A DNA stretch of 64,000 nt from Clostridiales bacterium UBA1728. GTDB lineage: Bacteria > Bacillota > Clostridia > Oscillospirales > Oscillospiraceae. The notes beneath the pieces are model-generated. The model had not been told where the DNA came from. It did not search any database and was given only the letters and a program-made list of their open reading frames with translations. Positions 51,915 to 59,827 of the stretch are shown piece by piece. The stretch is taken from positions 11,071 through 75,070 of the forward strand of contig DCIK01000020.1 of NCBI GenBank assembly GCA_002315975.1. Reading direction: 5' to 3'. Numbering within the stretch: position 1 is the stretch's first letter; the number at the start of each line of letters is the position of its first letter. Position numbers and translations under genes: made by a program.

Positions 51915-53246
51915 TCAGTGCTGCTCTCTGGGCTTGCCCTGATAGGCCAGAGAATCGGAGGCGATGCCGCCGGCAGACTTCTTGTCAGCAGGGCGACGCT
52001 TAGGAGGCTTGGCCTCCTTGGTGGTGTGGTCGCGAAGGTCCTCGCGCATATGGATCATGATGCCGGTGTCGGCCATGTTCTGCTGCAGCGCCTCCACATT
52101 GATCTGCTGGACGGCCACGCCGTCCTTGATGGCCATGGCGGCGGCGGTGCCTGCAGCCTGACCGGTGAGCACGCAGTTGGGGATGCAGCGCATGATCTCC
52201 CAGCCTCTGCCCCCGGCGCTGACCATGCGTCCCGCGGCCAGCATATTCTCGATCTTCGCGTCGATGAGAGCTTCATAGGGGAACTCGTAGACGGCGGCGG
52301 GAGCCTCCAGACAATGGATGACGGCGCCGATGGAGTGGGGCTCGTGTTTGCCCTCGCTGCACTCCATTTCGGCCAGACCCTTCAGACGGCGGGTCATGCG
52401 GAACTGGGGCAGAGTGGGCATGGTCATAAAGGCGTAGCCGGGCTTGTCGTGCTCCTTCAGGTAGTCCAGCGCGAGAGTGCGGCTGAGCTTGATGTAGTCA
52501 TTCACGCCGTCGGCGGTGGTGCCGTAGAAGGTGGGGATGGGGCTGCCGGAGTTGTCCACATCGGGACGGAGACCGAACCAGCGCATGGTAATGTTGTCCA
52601 GCACATTGATGGAGGTGCCCTCGCGGATTTTCTCCACGTCCAGCTCATAGGTCCAGCTGGAGACGATGGACTTCTGGGTCTCGCACTCAGCACCGGCACG
52701 GAAGAGCATATCCGCATCGCCGGAGGCATCGATGAGCATCCTGCAGAGGTAGGCGCTGCGGCCACCCTTGTTCTCCACAATCACGCCCTTGCACGCATTG
52801 CCCTCCATGATGGGCATACACACGGAGGTGTCGAACATGACCTCCACGCCCTCTTCCTTGATGTACTCGTCCAGAGCAAGCACGGCAGCGGGGATGTTGA
52901 AGGTGCACTGGTAGCGGCCGGTGGGATTCTCCACCACCCAGTCACCGCTCTTCCAGCACTCGGGAATATTGTCGTAGGAGTAGCGGTGACAGACGTGCAT
53001 GAGCTCCTCCACCATACCGCCGTAAATCTTGTTGCCTGCGCCGTCGTCGATGGGCAGGTACACGCAAACATGACCCATGGTGGCCAGACCGCCCAGGGCG
53101 ATGGTCTTTTCGAGAATCAGAACCTTGGCGCCGTTGCGGGCGGCAGCCACGGCTGCGGCAATACCCGCCAGACCGCCGCCGATGACCAGAACGTCGGTTT
53201 CTCCGGCCACGGGGATGTCTCTGCCGGCTTCAAAAACAGTGTTCAT
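51915..53246 (-). CDS. FAD-dependent oxidoreductase (FAD_oxidored type)
   Basis: 443 residues. N-terminal dinucleotide fold DVLVIGGGLAGIAAAVAAAR and EKTIALGGLATMG, a middle DASGDADMLFRAGAE, and C-terminal GRMVSAGGRGWEIMRCIPNC with LTGQAAGTAAA, the pattern of the PF12831 flavoprotein group related to fumarate reductase/succinate dehydrogenase flavoproteins. The end is a basic tail (EAKPPKRRPADKKSAGG). Substrate unknown; no electron-transfer partners adjacent. Own promoter; TCAGGAGGAAGTGTGCATAA site. Confidence 0.87.
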   Translation of the reverse strand: MNTVFEAGRDIPVAGETDVLVIGGGLAGIAAAVAAARNGAKVLILEKTIALGGLATMGHVCVYLPIDDGAGNKIYGGMVEELMHVCHRYSYDNIPECWKSGDWVVENPTGRYQCTFNIPAAVLALDEYIKEEGVEVMFDTSVCMPIMEGNACKGVIVENKGGRSAYLCRMLIDASGDADMLFRAGAECETQKSIVSSWTYELDVEKIREGTSINVLDNITMRWFGLRPDVDNSGSPIPTFYGTTADGVNDYIKLSRTLALDYLKEHDKPGYAFMTMPTLPQFRMTRRLKGLAEMECSEGKHEPHSIGAVIHCLEAPAAVYEFPYEALIDAKIENMLAAGRMVSAGGRGWEIMRCIPNCVLTGQAAGTAAAMAIKDGVAVQQINVEALQQNMADTGIMIHMREDLRDHTTKEAKPPKRRPADKKSAGGIASDSLAYQGKPREQH

Positions 53247-53285
53247 TTATGCACACTTCCTCCTGATATGTCAGATTATACCTGT

Positions 53286-53314
53286 ATTTTATAGGATGAA
53301 GCAGCGGGAGTCAA
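53286..53314 (-). promoter_or_regulatory. Promoter of the FAD oxidoreductase gene
   Basis: Minus strand: TTGACT (53314-53309), 17-bp spacer, TAAAAT (53291-53286). Confidence 0.8.
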
Positions 53315-53351
53315 GAGCGTTTTCATGAAAAAAGGGTCGTAAAATAACTCC

Positions 53352-53466
53352 CTGTCATTGCGAACCAGTGCGCACACTGGTGTGGCAATCCGTCTCCTTT
53401 TCTACGAATTTGAAGCATTTAAGGAGATATCGGATTGCCACGTCGCTTCGCTCCTCGCAATGACAG
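53352..53466. mobile_element. Short gene-less form of the GIY-YIG-linked palindrome element
   Basis: CTGTCATTGCGAACCAGTG, ACTGGTGTGGCAATCCG at left; CGGATTGCCACGTCGCTTCG and CTCGCAATGACAG at right; about 50 bp of AT-rich sequence between, with no ORF. The ends match those of the 303-710 element. It lies between the FAD gene and the end of the cysteine-transporter operon. Confidence 0.7.
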
Positions 53467-53503
53467 ACTTTTTTACTGCCCCTGATTGCATGGAGCGCTC
53501 TCT

Positions 53504-54352
53504 TTACTTGACGATGCCGCCCTCGACCACAAGGCTCTCCTCGTAGTCCAGACCGTAGGTGTCCACCAGCGTGGCCTCATAGTCGGCGTGGAAGAAGTTC
53601 TCGGCGCCCAGAGCCTCGATCTCGCTGTTGAGCCAGTTCAGCAGGGTCTCATTGCCCTTGCTGACGGCGGGGGCGATGGTGTCCTGAGAGCCCAGAGAGG
53701 GGATGCCCACGGTGTAGCCGGGGTTCTGCAGGGCGAAGGCGATGACCTCGGTGTTGTCGTTGGCCCAGGCCACGCCGTTGCCGTTCTCCATGGCGTTCTT
53801 GGCGTTGGCGTAGGTGTCGTACTTCTGCAGGGGGATGTCGGGGTAGTTCTCGGTGAAGTAGGTCTCGGCAGTGGTGCCGGAGATGACGATCATCTGCTCG
53901 TCGGCGTTCCAGTTGTCAAGGCTCTCAATGACCTTGCCCTCGGGGCTGACCACGCCCAGAGCCACGTTCATGTAGGGCAGAGCGAAGTCGACTTCCTCGG
54001 CGCGCTGGGGAGTCACGGTGAAGTTGGCGAGGATGATGTCCACCTTGCCGGTCTGCAGATACTCGATGCGGTTGGCGGCCTCGGTGGAAACGTAGTTGAG
54101 CTTCACGCCCAGGTCCTCGGCGATGCGCTTTGCGAAGTACACGTCATAGCCCTGATACTCACCGTTCTCGTCCACGTAGCCGAAGGGGTTCTTGTCGGAG
54201 AAGACGCCGATGTTGATGGTGCCGGAGGCCTTGATCTCATCAAGGGTGCGGTAGACGGGGCCTTCCTCCTTCTTGCTGCCGCCGCAGGCGCAAAGGGCAA
54301 GAACCATGGTGAGGGTCAGTGCGATGGCGATGATTCTGCTGAGCTTTTTCAT
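53504..54352 (-). CDS. Cysteine-type ABC transporter substrate-binding lipoprotein
   Basis: 282 residues. Signal peptide and lipobox LCAC (Cys23), then a family 3 (amino-acid) binding fold: INIGVFSDKNPFGYVDENGE, GYDVYFAKRIAEDLGV, EAANRIEYLQTGKVDIILAN, FTVTPQRAEEVDFALPYMNV, and the end VVEGGIVK. By eye this is close to the CjaA-type cysteine-binding proteins (EAANRVEFL, DIILANFT). Last gene of the minus-strand operon that begins with a cysteine-rich leader peptide, which supports cysteine or cystine as ligand. AAAGGAGAAATGAAAA site. Confidence 0.9.
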   Translation of the reverse strand: MKKLSRIIAIALTLTMVLALCACGGSKKEEGPVYRTLDEIKASGTINIGVFSDKNPFGYVDENGEYQGYDVYFAKRIAEDLGVKLNYVSTEAANRIEYLQTGKVDIILANFTVTPQRAEEVDFALPYMNVALGVVSPEGKVIESLDNWNADEQMIVISGTTAETYFTENYPDIPLQKYDTYANAKNAMENGNGVAWANDNTEVIAFALQNPGYTVGIPSLGSQDTIAPAVSKGNETLLNWLNSEIEALGAENFFHADYEATLVDTYGLDYEESLVVEGGIVK

Positions 54353-54404
54353 TTTTCATTTCTCCTTTATGAAAGTTGTTTTTTGATGACAATCAGGCAT
54401 ACCT

Positions 54405-54500
54405 CTTCCGCCTCTGCGGAGGCACCTTCCCCAGAGGGGAAGGCAGGGGGGAAGGCATCCCCTTTGGGGAAGCTGTCGAGCGAAGCGAGACTGAAGGGGT
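54405..54500. repeat. CTTCCCC-type element inside the cysteine-transporter operon
   Basis: CTTCCGCCTCTGCGGAGG, CACCTTCCCCAGAGGGGAAGG, then CATCCCCTTTGGGGAAGCTG and TCGAGCGAAGCGAGACTGAAG. It occupies the gap between the ATPase and binding-protein genes and could act as an RNA stabiliser or partial terminator within the operon. Confidence 0.75.
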
Positions 54501-54502
54501 TT

Positions 54503-55252
54503 TTACTTCACGCTTTCGTATTCAAAGGTGCGCAGGAACTGCTTTGCCCGCTCGGTCTGAGGATGGTCGAAGAAGTCGGCGGGCTTGCCCTGCTCCACAA
54601 TTTTGCCGCCGTCGATGAAGAGTACCCGGTCGGCGATGGCGCGGGCGAAGGACAGCTCGTGGGTGACGATGAGCATGGTCTTGCCCTCTCTGGCCAGATT
54701 CAGCACCACATCCAGCACCTCGCGAACCATTTCCGGGTCGAGGGCGGCGGTGATCTCATCCAGCAGCAGCACCTCGGGGTGCATACACAGGGCGCGGACG
54801 ATAGCCACCCGCTGCTTCTGCCCGCCGGACAGCTCCCGGGGGAAGGAATTCTGCTTCTCCCTGAGTCCCACGCGCTCCAGAAGCTGCAGCGCCTCGGCCC
54901 TGACCTCCTCCCGCTGGCGCTTCTGCACCTGCACGGGGGCAATGAGGATATTGTTCAGCACGCTCATGTGGGGGAAGAGCTCGTAGGACTGGAACACCAT
55001 GCCGATCTGCTGGCGCAGGCCTGTCAGATCCTTGGCGGCGCTGTCCACCGCCTGACCGTTCAGGAAAATCTCGCCGCCCTGAATGGGCTCGAGAGCGTTG
55101 AGACAGCGCAGCAGGGTGCTCTTGCCGCAGCCGCTGGGGCCCAGCACCACAATGACCTCGCCCCTGCGCACATCAAAGCTTATGCCGTTGAGGATGGTAT
55201 TGTCATCAAAGCGCTTGACCAGATTTTTTACGCTCAGAATTACTTCGTCCAT
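54503..55252 (-). CDS. Amino-acid ABC transporter ATP-binding protein
   Basis: 249 residues. Walker A GPSGCGKSTLLR, Q-loop GMVFQSYELFPHMSVL, signature LSGGQKQRVAIVRAL, Walker B VLLLDEITAALDPE, switch His in IVTHELSFA. Polar amino-acid (GlnQ/TcyN) class. ATG 55252 is favoured: GGAG lies 9 nt upstream and it is 5 bp after the permease stop. The second gene-coupled unit of the putative cysteine importer. Confidence 0.95.
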   Translation of the reverse strand: MDEVILSVKNLVKRFDDNTILNGISFDVRRGEVIVVLGPSGCGKSTLLRCLNALEPIQGGEIFLNGQAVDSAAKDLTGLRQQIGMVFQSYELFPHMSVLNNILIAPVQVQKRQREEVRAEALQLLERVGLREKQNSFPRELSGGQKQRVAIVRALCMHPEVLLLDEITAALDPEMVREVLDVVLNLAREGKTMLIVTHELSFARAIADRVLFIDGGKIVEQGKPADFFDHPQTERAKQFLRTFEYESVK

Positions 55253-55257
55253 GGCTC

Positions 55258-55932
55258 TCAGCTCCATTTCTTTTCAAGTCGTCCCGCCAGCAGACTGATG
55301 GGCCAGCAGGCGAAGAAGTACAGCAAAAATACGCTCAGGTACACGCCGAAGGCAGCGTTGGGACTGCTCATGCGGTTGGCCTCGATGATCTGCTGGCTGA
55401 CCTTCAGTACCTCCACCACGCCGATCATGAGGATCAGGGAGGTGGTCTTGATCATGCGGGTCACCAGATTGATGCTCAGGGGAATCAGCCGCCGCACGGC
55501 CTGGGGAATGATGATGTAAAGGCTGGTCTGGCTTTTGCTCATGCCCAGCGCCTCGGCGGATTCATACTGGTGTCTGGGGATGCTGATGAGAGCGCCCCGC
55601 ACCAGATCGCTCATTTCGGCGGTACCCCAGAGGGTAAAGACGATGACCGAGGCGGCCTCGCCGGAGATGTCCCAGCCGAAGGCGCGGGTGGAGCCGAAAT
55701 AGACGATGAAGAGCAGCACCATCTGGGGCATGATGCGGATAAAGTTCAGATAGAACTGCAGCAGCGCCTTCACAAAGCGGTTATTGCGGGTCATGAGCAC
55801 GCCCAGCAGCACGCCCAGCGGCAGGGAGATGGCCACGCTCAGCAGCGAGATGCGCAGAGCCGTCCACAGTCCGCCCAGCAGACGGGCGAGATTCTTGCCC
55901 TTGAAGAGGACTTCAAGCCCCAAATCCGGCAT
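55258..55932 (-). CDS. Amino-acid ABC transporter permease 2
   Basis: 224 residues with about five membrane helices (LLGGLWTALRISLLSVAISL start; FVKALLQFYLNFIRIMPQMV). The EAA loop ESAEALGMSKSQTSLYIIIP binds the ATPase. HisM/GlnP class. ATG 55932 has AAAGGAGGCTTCGCT; it overlaps the upstream permease by 20 bp, showing tight coupling. Confidence 0.93.
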   Translation of the reverse strand: MPDLGLEVLFKGKNLARLLGGLWTALRISLLSVAISLPLGVLLGVLMTRNNRFVKALLQFYLNFIRIMPQMVLLFIVYFGSTRAFGWDISGEAASVIVFTLWGTAEMSDLVRGALISIPRHQYESAEALGMSKSQTSLYIIIPQAVRRLIPLSINLVTRMIKTTSLILMIGVVEVLKVSQQIIEANRMSSPNAAFGVYLSVFLLYFFACWPISLLAGRLEKKWS

Positions 55933-56572
55933 AGCGAAGCCTCCTTTCCAGTACATTGCCCAGCGCCGACACCGGCAGCAGAATGATGAGATAGAAGCCC
56001 ACCAGCATGGCGAGACTTTCCGTGGTCTTGTAGTATAGACCGATAAGGTCCTTGGCGGTGAACATCAGGTCCATGAGGCTCACGGCGGAGAACACGCTGG
56101 TCTCCTTGAGGAGGAAGATTACATTGGCCATATAGGCCGGCACGCTGACAGCCGCTGCCTGAGGGAGAATGATGAAGCGGAGGGCCTGGGAGCGGCTCAT
56201 GCCCAGGGCGTAGGCGGTCTCGCTCTGGATGGGGTCTACGCTCTCCAGTCCGCTGCGGAAGGCCTCGGCCATGTAGCTGCCGCCGAGAAAGGCCAGACCT
56301 GCCACGCCGCAGCTGGCGGGGTCGGTCCTGATGCCGATCTTGGGCAGACCGTAGTAGATGAAGAAAAGCTGGATCAGCAGGGGGGTGTTGCGGCTGATCT
56401 CAATGTATATGCGCACGATTCCCTCCAGAACGGGGATGCGGTAGTAACGAACGGCGGCGCAGAGCAGACCGACGAGGGTGGCAAGGACGATGCCCAGCAG
56501 ACCCAGCTTCAGCGTCAGCCATGCGGCCTTTTCGTAGAGGGGCAGGTATTTTGAAATGAACTCCCAATTCAT
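55913..56572 (-). CDS. Amino-acid ABC transporter permease 1
   Basis: 219 residues. AAWLTLKLGLLGIVLATLVG start, YIEISRNTPLLIQLFFIYYG, and EAA loop ETAYALGMSRSQALRFIILP. It pairs with permease 2 as a heterodimer, as in many polar amino-acid importers. First structural gene after the leader peptide and terminator; AAAGGAGCTGCGTTC precedes the ATG at 56572. Confidence 0.93.
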   Translation of the reverse strand: MNWEFISKYLPLYEKAAWLTLKLGLLGIVLATLVGLLCAAVRYYRIPVLEGIVRIYIEISRNTPLLIQLFFIYYGLPKIGIRTDPASCGVAGLAFLGGSYMAEAFRSGLESVDPIQSETAYALGMSRSQALRFIILPQAAAVSVPAYMANVIFLLKETSVFSAVSLMDLMFTAKDLIGLYYKTTESLAMLVGFYLIILLPVSALGNVLERRLRYAGFGA

Positions 56573-56595
56573 GAACGCAGCTCCTTTTGGACAAT

Positions 56596-56627
56596 AAAAA
56601 ACCGGCAGCTTCGAAAGAAGCTCCCGG
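56596..56627 (-). terminator. Attenuator terminator before the cysteine-transporter genes
   Basis: Minus strand: CCGGGAGCTTC, TTTC loop, GAAGCTGCCGG (one G-G mismatch), then TTTTTT. It lies after the leader ORF and just before permease 1. Its 5' arm CCGGGAGCT is exactly complementary to AGCTCCCGG in leader codons 13-15 (56716-56708). Confidence 0.85.
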
Positions 56628-56653
56628 CAGAAAATTCAGCGGAAAAGGTCTTG

Positions 56654-56752
56654 TCAGCAAGCGCAGACTGTGCAAGGCACGACAAAAGACCCCGCTGCAC
56701 CATGTGCCCGGGAGCTACGCTGACAACAACAGACGCAAGCCATTCTATGCAT
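56654..56752 (-). CDS. Cysteine-rich leader peptide (32 aa)
   Basis: Small ORF: MHRMACVCCCQRSSRAHGAA then GSFVVPCTVCAC. Seven cysteines, four of them in codons 6-10 (TGC GTC TGT TGT TGT) and three in the last six codons. AAGGAGG lies 8 nt before the ATG, and a consensus-like promoter 31 bp before. The terminator follows the stop codon. Such an arrangement is typical of amino-acid-sensing leader peptides: ribosome stalling at Cys codons would expose codons 13-15 to pair with the terminator. Cysteine-responsive leader ORFs are known from mycobacteria; this one is unnamed to my knowledge. Confidence 0.8.
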   Translation of the reverse strand: MHRMACVCCCQRSSRAHGAAGSFVVPCTVCAC

Positions 56753-56782
56753 ACCTTACACCTCCTTGCAAACAATGTCAGT

Positions 56783-56811
56783 ATTTTACACGACAGAAGA
56801 ACGCTTGTCAA
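56783..56811 (-). promoter_or_regulatory. Promoter of the cysteine-transporter operon
   Basis: Minus strand: TTGACA (56811-56806), 17-bp spacer, TAAAAT (56788-56783). Transcription would begin near 56776, 24 nt before the leader-peptide ATG. Confidence 0.85.
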
Positions 56812-56876
56812 GAAAAAGTTTGGTGTGGGGGAAAAAGATTGGTGTCGGGGAACTTTGCCCTGCATGGGTTTATGCG

Positions 56877-56908
56877 GCGGCTCGTCCGGAGGCCGAGCCC
56901 TGCGGGGG
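56877..56908. repeat. GGCTCGTCCGGAGGCCGAGCC repeat
   Basis: CGGCTCGTCCGGAGGCCGAG followed by CCCTGCGGGG; imperfect palindrome. Related copies at 36334-36360 and, as an inverted pair, at 62024-62133. Confidence 0.6.
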
Positions 56909-56917
56909 AGCGGGAGC

Positions 56918-56955
56918 AAAAAAGAGAGAGCCGAAACGCAAGCGGCTCTCTCTTT
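56918..56955 (-). terminator. Terminator of the two-component operon
   Basis: AAAGAGAGAGCCG, 9-nt loop, CGGCTCTCTCTTT with a T-run on the minus strand, 13 bp after the regulator stop codon. Confidence 0.85.
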
Positions 56956-56967
56956 ATTCGTTTTCAC

Positions 56968-57747
56968 TCAGTCGGTGAACTTGCTCTTATACTGGGAAGC
57001 CCAGGAGTACTGCTCCATGTACTCGCCGCGGAAGCGGTTGATGGCGGAGGTGTCGCCCTTCAGGAAGGCGTAGGAGTCGCAGGTGAACACGGAGGTGTCC
57101 ACGGCGTAGGAGTTGTAGCGGCGCAGCAGCATATTGCCGCAGCCGTATTCGTCCAGAGTCTCCTTCAGAGCGGCGTAGATCTGGGTGAAGTAGTTCTGCT
57201 TGGAGATGGAGTAGTCACCGTCGTAGAGGATGGCGCAAAGCTCCTTCTTGGGGACGGCAGCGCCCTGACGGTCGATGAGGTAGGCCAGCAGCTCCTTGGA
57301 CTTGCTGCGGTTGAAGGCCACGGCCTTGCCGTTGACGAAGAGATCGAAGTTGCCGAAGGTGCGGGCGTGGACGGGAGCGGTGGGGGTTTCGATGGGGTAG
57401 AGCAGGTTGTCCAGCTGGGTCCTGATGTCCTCGGCGGTGACGGGCTTGGTGATGTAGCCACTGACATGGAGGAAGATGGACTCGTCCTTGTACTCGCTGT
57501 AGCCCGTGGAGAAGATGATGTTCACCTTGGGGTTCAGCTTCTTGAGAGCCTTGGCCAGAGACAGACCGCTGAGCTCGGGCATACGGATGTCGGAGAAGAC
57601 CACGTCGGGGCGGCACTCTTCGGCATCGTGCAGGGCGTCCAGAGAGGAGTCGAAGGCCACCACGTCCGCGTTGGGAAGGGCTTCCTTCACTGCCTTTTTC
57701 AGCAGATTCAGGGCGGCCTGTTCGTCGTCGATCAGGAGAATTCTCAT
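56968..57747 (-). CDS. Response regulator with SARP/BTAD-like output
   Basis: 259 residues. Receiver domain (1-115): acid pocket DDE (7-9), phosphorylated Asp53 in FSDIRMP, Thr/Ser at 80, Lys101 in YITKP. The output half (about 128-259) reads FGNFDLFVNGKAVAFNRSKS, KELLAYLIDRQGAAVPKKEL, then helical repeats, as in the winged helix plus BTAD of SARP-type regulators; a LytTR domain, the usual partner of LytS kinases, is absent. Overlaps the kinase gene by 4 bp. Confidence 0.88.
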   Translation of the reverse strand: MRILLIDDEQAALNLLKKAVKEALPNADVVAFDSSLDALHDAEECRPDVVFSDIRMPELSGLSLAKALKKLNPKVNIIFSTGYSEYKDESIFLHVSGYITKPVTAEDIRTQLDNLLYPIETPTAPVHARTFGNFDLFVNGKAVAFNRSKSKELLAYLIDRQGAAVPKKELCAILYDGDYSISKQNYFTQIYAALKETLDEYGCGNMLLRRYNSYAVDTSVFTCDSYAFLKGDTSAINRFRGEYMEQYSWASQYKSKFTD

Positions 57748-59021
57748 GTTTTCAATCCTTTCTTGGGCAGCGTGATCACTGCCCGGGTTCCTATGTTTAC
57801 TTTACTGTCATACGTCAGGGTACCGCCGACCATGGAGGCAAGGCGGCCTTGGATGTTGCGTACGCCGATGTGCTCCCGACCCTCGGGGAGCTGCTCAAAG
57901 CCCACACCGTCGTCCTCCACCTCCACGTACCAGTTTGCATCATCGCTGTAGCTGCGGATGGTAACGGTGCCGCCGCCGCGCTTCATGGTGATGCCGTGCT
58001 TGACGGCGTTCTCGGCCAGCGGCTGCAAGGTCAGGGCAGGAAGAAGAAAATCCGTGTCTCGGAGATCGTATTCCACCTTCACCTTGTCGCCGAAGCGGAT
58101 CTGCTCAATGTGGAGATAGGTGCGGGTGTGCTCCAGCTCCCGATCGAAGGGGATGGGCTCTTTTTTCCCCAGCGAGTCCAGATTGGAGCGGAGGTAGCGG
58201 CTGAAGTCCAGCAGCGTCTGCTTGGCCAGCTGGGGGTCGTCATCGCAGAGGCTGACGCAGGAGCTCAGAGCGTTGTAGAGGAAATGGGGCTGAATCTGAG
58301 AGAGCATGGTCTCCATGCGGCTGTTGGCCAGCTCCGCCTCGGTCTCGGCCAGATCCCGACCCTGAATCACGAAGATGTGGCAGTAGATCAGTACATTCTG
58401 CACCAGCACAAAGCCCTGAGAGCGCCGTACGCCGGTGAGCATCATGGGGATGGCGGCCAGAGGAATCAGGCAATAGAGGCAGAGGATGATCTTTTTCTGC
58501 AGGGGCATCTTCCGGGTGACGACCACGGCGGCGTTGAGCACCAGCACCGTCAGCGTCAGACCGTAGAGGATCACCGTGCGCTCCGGGAGATTCAGCAGAC
58601 CCTTATCGTGGGGCAGACCGAAGAGACTTCCCTGCCAGATGAGTACACAGGCGGCCACGGCCTGTACTGCGAAGCCCAGTCCCGCGAAGATGATCACATC
58701 CCGCCACAGCCAGTTGTCCTCGTTGACATCGCGGCAGAGCCGATAGATGAAAACGCAGAAGGAAAAGGTGATGCAGTAGCCTGTGATGTAGTTCAGCGAG
58801 GCAAAGCCGTAGAGCAGCCAGCGGAGCCGTTCATGGTAGGCAAAGGAATAGGCCATATCCGCCAGCGTCTGCATGAGGGAAAAGTTGAGCATCCAGAGAA
58901 AGGGCGGGGCATAGTCCGGAGCGGGGCGCTTATTCTGATGGCAGCTCACCAGCATGGTAACAAGAACCACAAGCGTGAGAGCGTCGATGATGAAGCCCGT
59001 GTCGGAAAGATAAGCGTACAT
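57744..59021 (-). CDS. Membrane sensor histidine kinase, LytS/YesM class
   Basis: 425 residues. About six membrane segments in the first 215 residues, then SRMETMLSQIQPHFLYNALS with the phosphorylated His246, and HATPase motifs LPALTLQPLAENAVKHGI (N box) and VEVEDDGVGFEQLPEGREHI (G box). Signal unknown. Forms a pair with the following regulator. It is preceded by 2 bp after the gene at 59024, so four genes (60479 to 56968) run together. Confidence 0.93.
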   Translation of the reverse strand: MYAYLSDTGFIIDALTLVVLVTMLVSCHQNKRPAPDYAPPFLWMLNFSLMQTLADMAYSFAYHERLRWLLYGFASLNYITGYCITFSFCVFIYRLCRDVNEDNWLWRDVIIFAGLGFAVQAVAACVLIWQGSLFGLPHDKGLLNLPERTVILYGLTLTVLVLNAAVVVTRKMPLQKKIILCLYCLIPLAAIPMMLTGVRRSQGFVLVQNVLIYCHIFVIQGRDLAETEAELANSRMETMLSQIQPHFLYNALSSCVSLCDDDPQLAKQTLLDFSRYLRSNLDSLGKKEPIPFDRELEHTRTYLHIEQIRFGDKVKVEYDLRDTDFLLPALTLQPLAENAVKHGITMKRGGGTVTIRSYSDDANWYVEVEDDGVGFEQLPEGREHIGVRNIQGRLASMVGGTLTYDSKVNIGTRAVITLPKKGLKT

Positions 59022-59023
59022 TC

Positions 59024-59827
59024 TCAGCCCTCGATCCTGTCCCAGAAGATAGAATCGGCCAGAGCCTCTAAAAATGCGGCGCTGATGCCGTTGCCCTCCG
59101 CATCGGCGGCGGGAAGGGAAAGCGTTACGGTGATATAGGCTTCGTCCAGAGCCGTGTGGATCAGGCAGTGCTCACTGCCCAGACTCAGCAGCAGGGGCTC
59201 GCCGTGGGAGATGTAGACCCATTGCTGATCCTCGTGGGTGGGGGTGAGGAGACAGGTCTCGGAAAAGCTGTTTTTCTTCTGGAGATCAAAGCGGTAGGCA
59301 GTGTTGCGGAACATTCCGTCAATGTGGAAGGAACCGCTGTCATAGAGAAAGCCCACGCAGCCGCTGTCGCTCTCTAAGAATTCGCCTGTGCCCGCAGCGG
59401 AGAAGAGGTCGGGGGCGTTGTAGAAGAAGGACATGGTCCTGTTGAGCGAGAGCTTGTGGAAAGCGCACAGCTCGTCCAGCTTTTTTGCCATTTCGGAGGT
59501 ATAGACCCGATAGAGCGTGTAGCCCTGCCCGATCTCCTCGTTGCCCATGGCATTCTCCAGCTTGCTGCCGTCGGGATCATAGGAACGCTGATAGGATTCC
59601 CATTCTGCCGCCGCAACATACGCGTTGCTGAAAAGATAATCGGAAACATCATCGGGCGTGAGGTCGGTGGAGAGAACGCCGCTCTCGGCAGCGCTTTGCG
59701 CGAGCTGCGTATTTCGCTTCTGGACCATGCCCTTCCCCACCAGCAGCAGTACGCAGAGAGCCACGATCAGGGCGCAGATCATTCCCAGACGCGAGGGAGG
59801 AACGCTTTTATTGTCGGTCAAGGGCAT
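59024..59827 (-). CDS. Membrane-anchored extracytoplasmic protein, unknown
   Basis: 267 residues. One membrane segment near residues 15-35 (LGMICALIVALCVLLLVGKG) and an extracellular part with no recognised family; segments include TLYRVYTSEMAKKLDELCAF and CVGFLYDSGSFHIDGMFRNT. ATG 59827 follows GGAGAGTG; a GTG at 59830 is possible. Overlaps the upstream membrane-protein gene and directly precedes the kinase gene, so it may be a co-sensor or target of that system. Confidence 0.75.
   Translation of the reverse strand: MPLTDNKSVPPSRLGMICALIVALCVLLLVGKGMVQKRNTQLAQSAAESGVLSTDLTPDDVSDYLFSNAYVAAAEWESYQRSYDPDGSKLENAMGNEEIGQGYTLYRVYTSEMAKKLDELCAFHKLSLNRTMSFFYNAPDLFSAAGTGEFLESDSGCVGFLYDSGSFHIDGMFRNTAYRFDLQKKNSFSETCLLTPTHEDQQWVYISHGEPLLLSLGSEHCLIHTALDEAYITVTLSLPAADAEGNGISAAFLEALADSIFWDRIEG

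Noticed and set aside
53486..55519. 677-codon plus-strand frame opposite the cysteine-transporter genes
   Set aside because: Spans a binding protein, a repeat and an ATPase gene in antisense, with no family motif.
56569..56967. 132-codon minus-strand frame through the leader region
   Set aside because: Reads through the promoter, the leader ORF in another frame and the terminator; the 32-codon Cys-rich ORF has the ribosome site and the regulatory layout instead.
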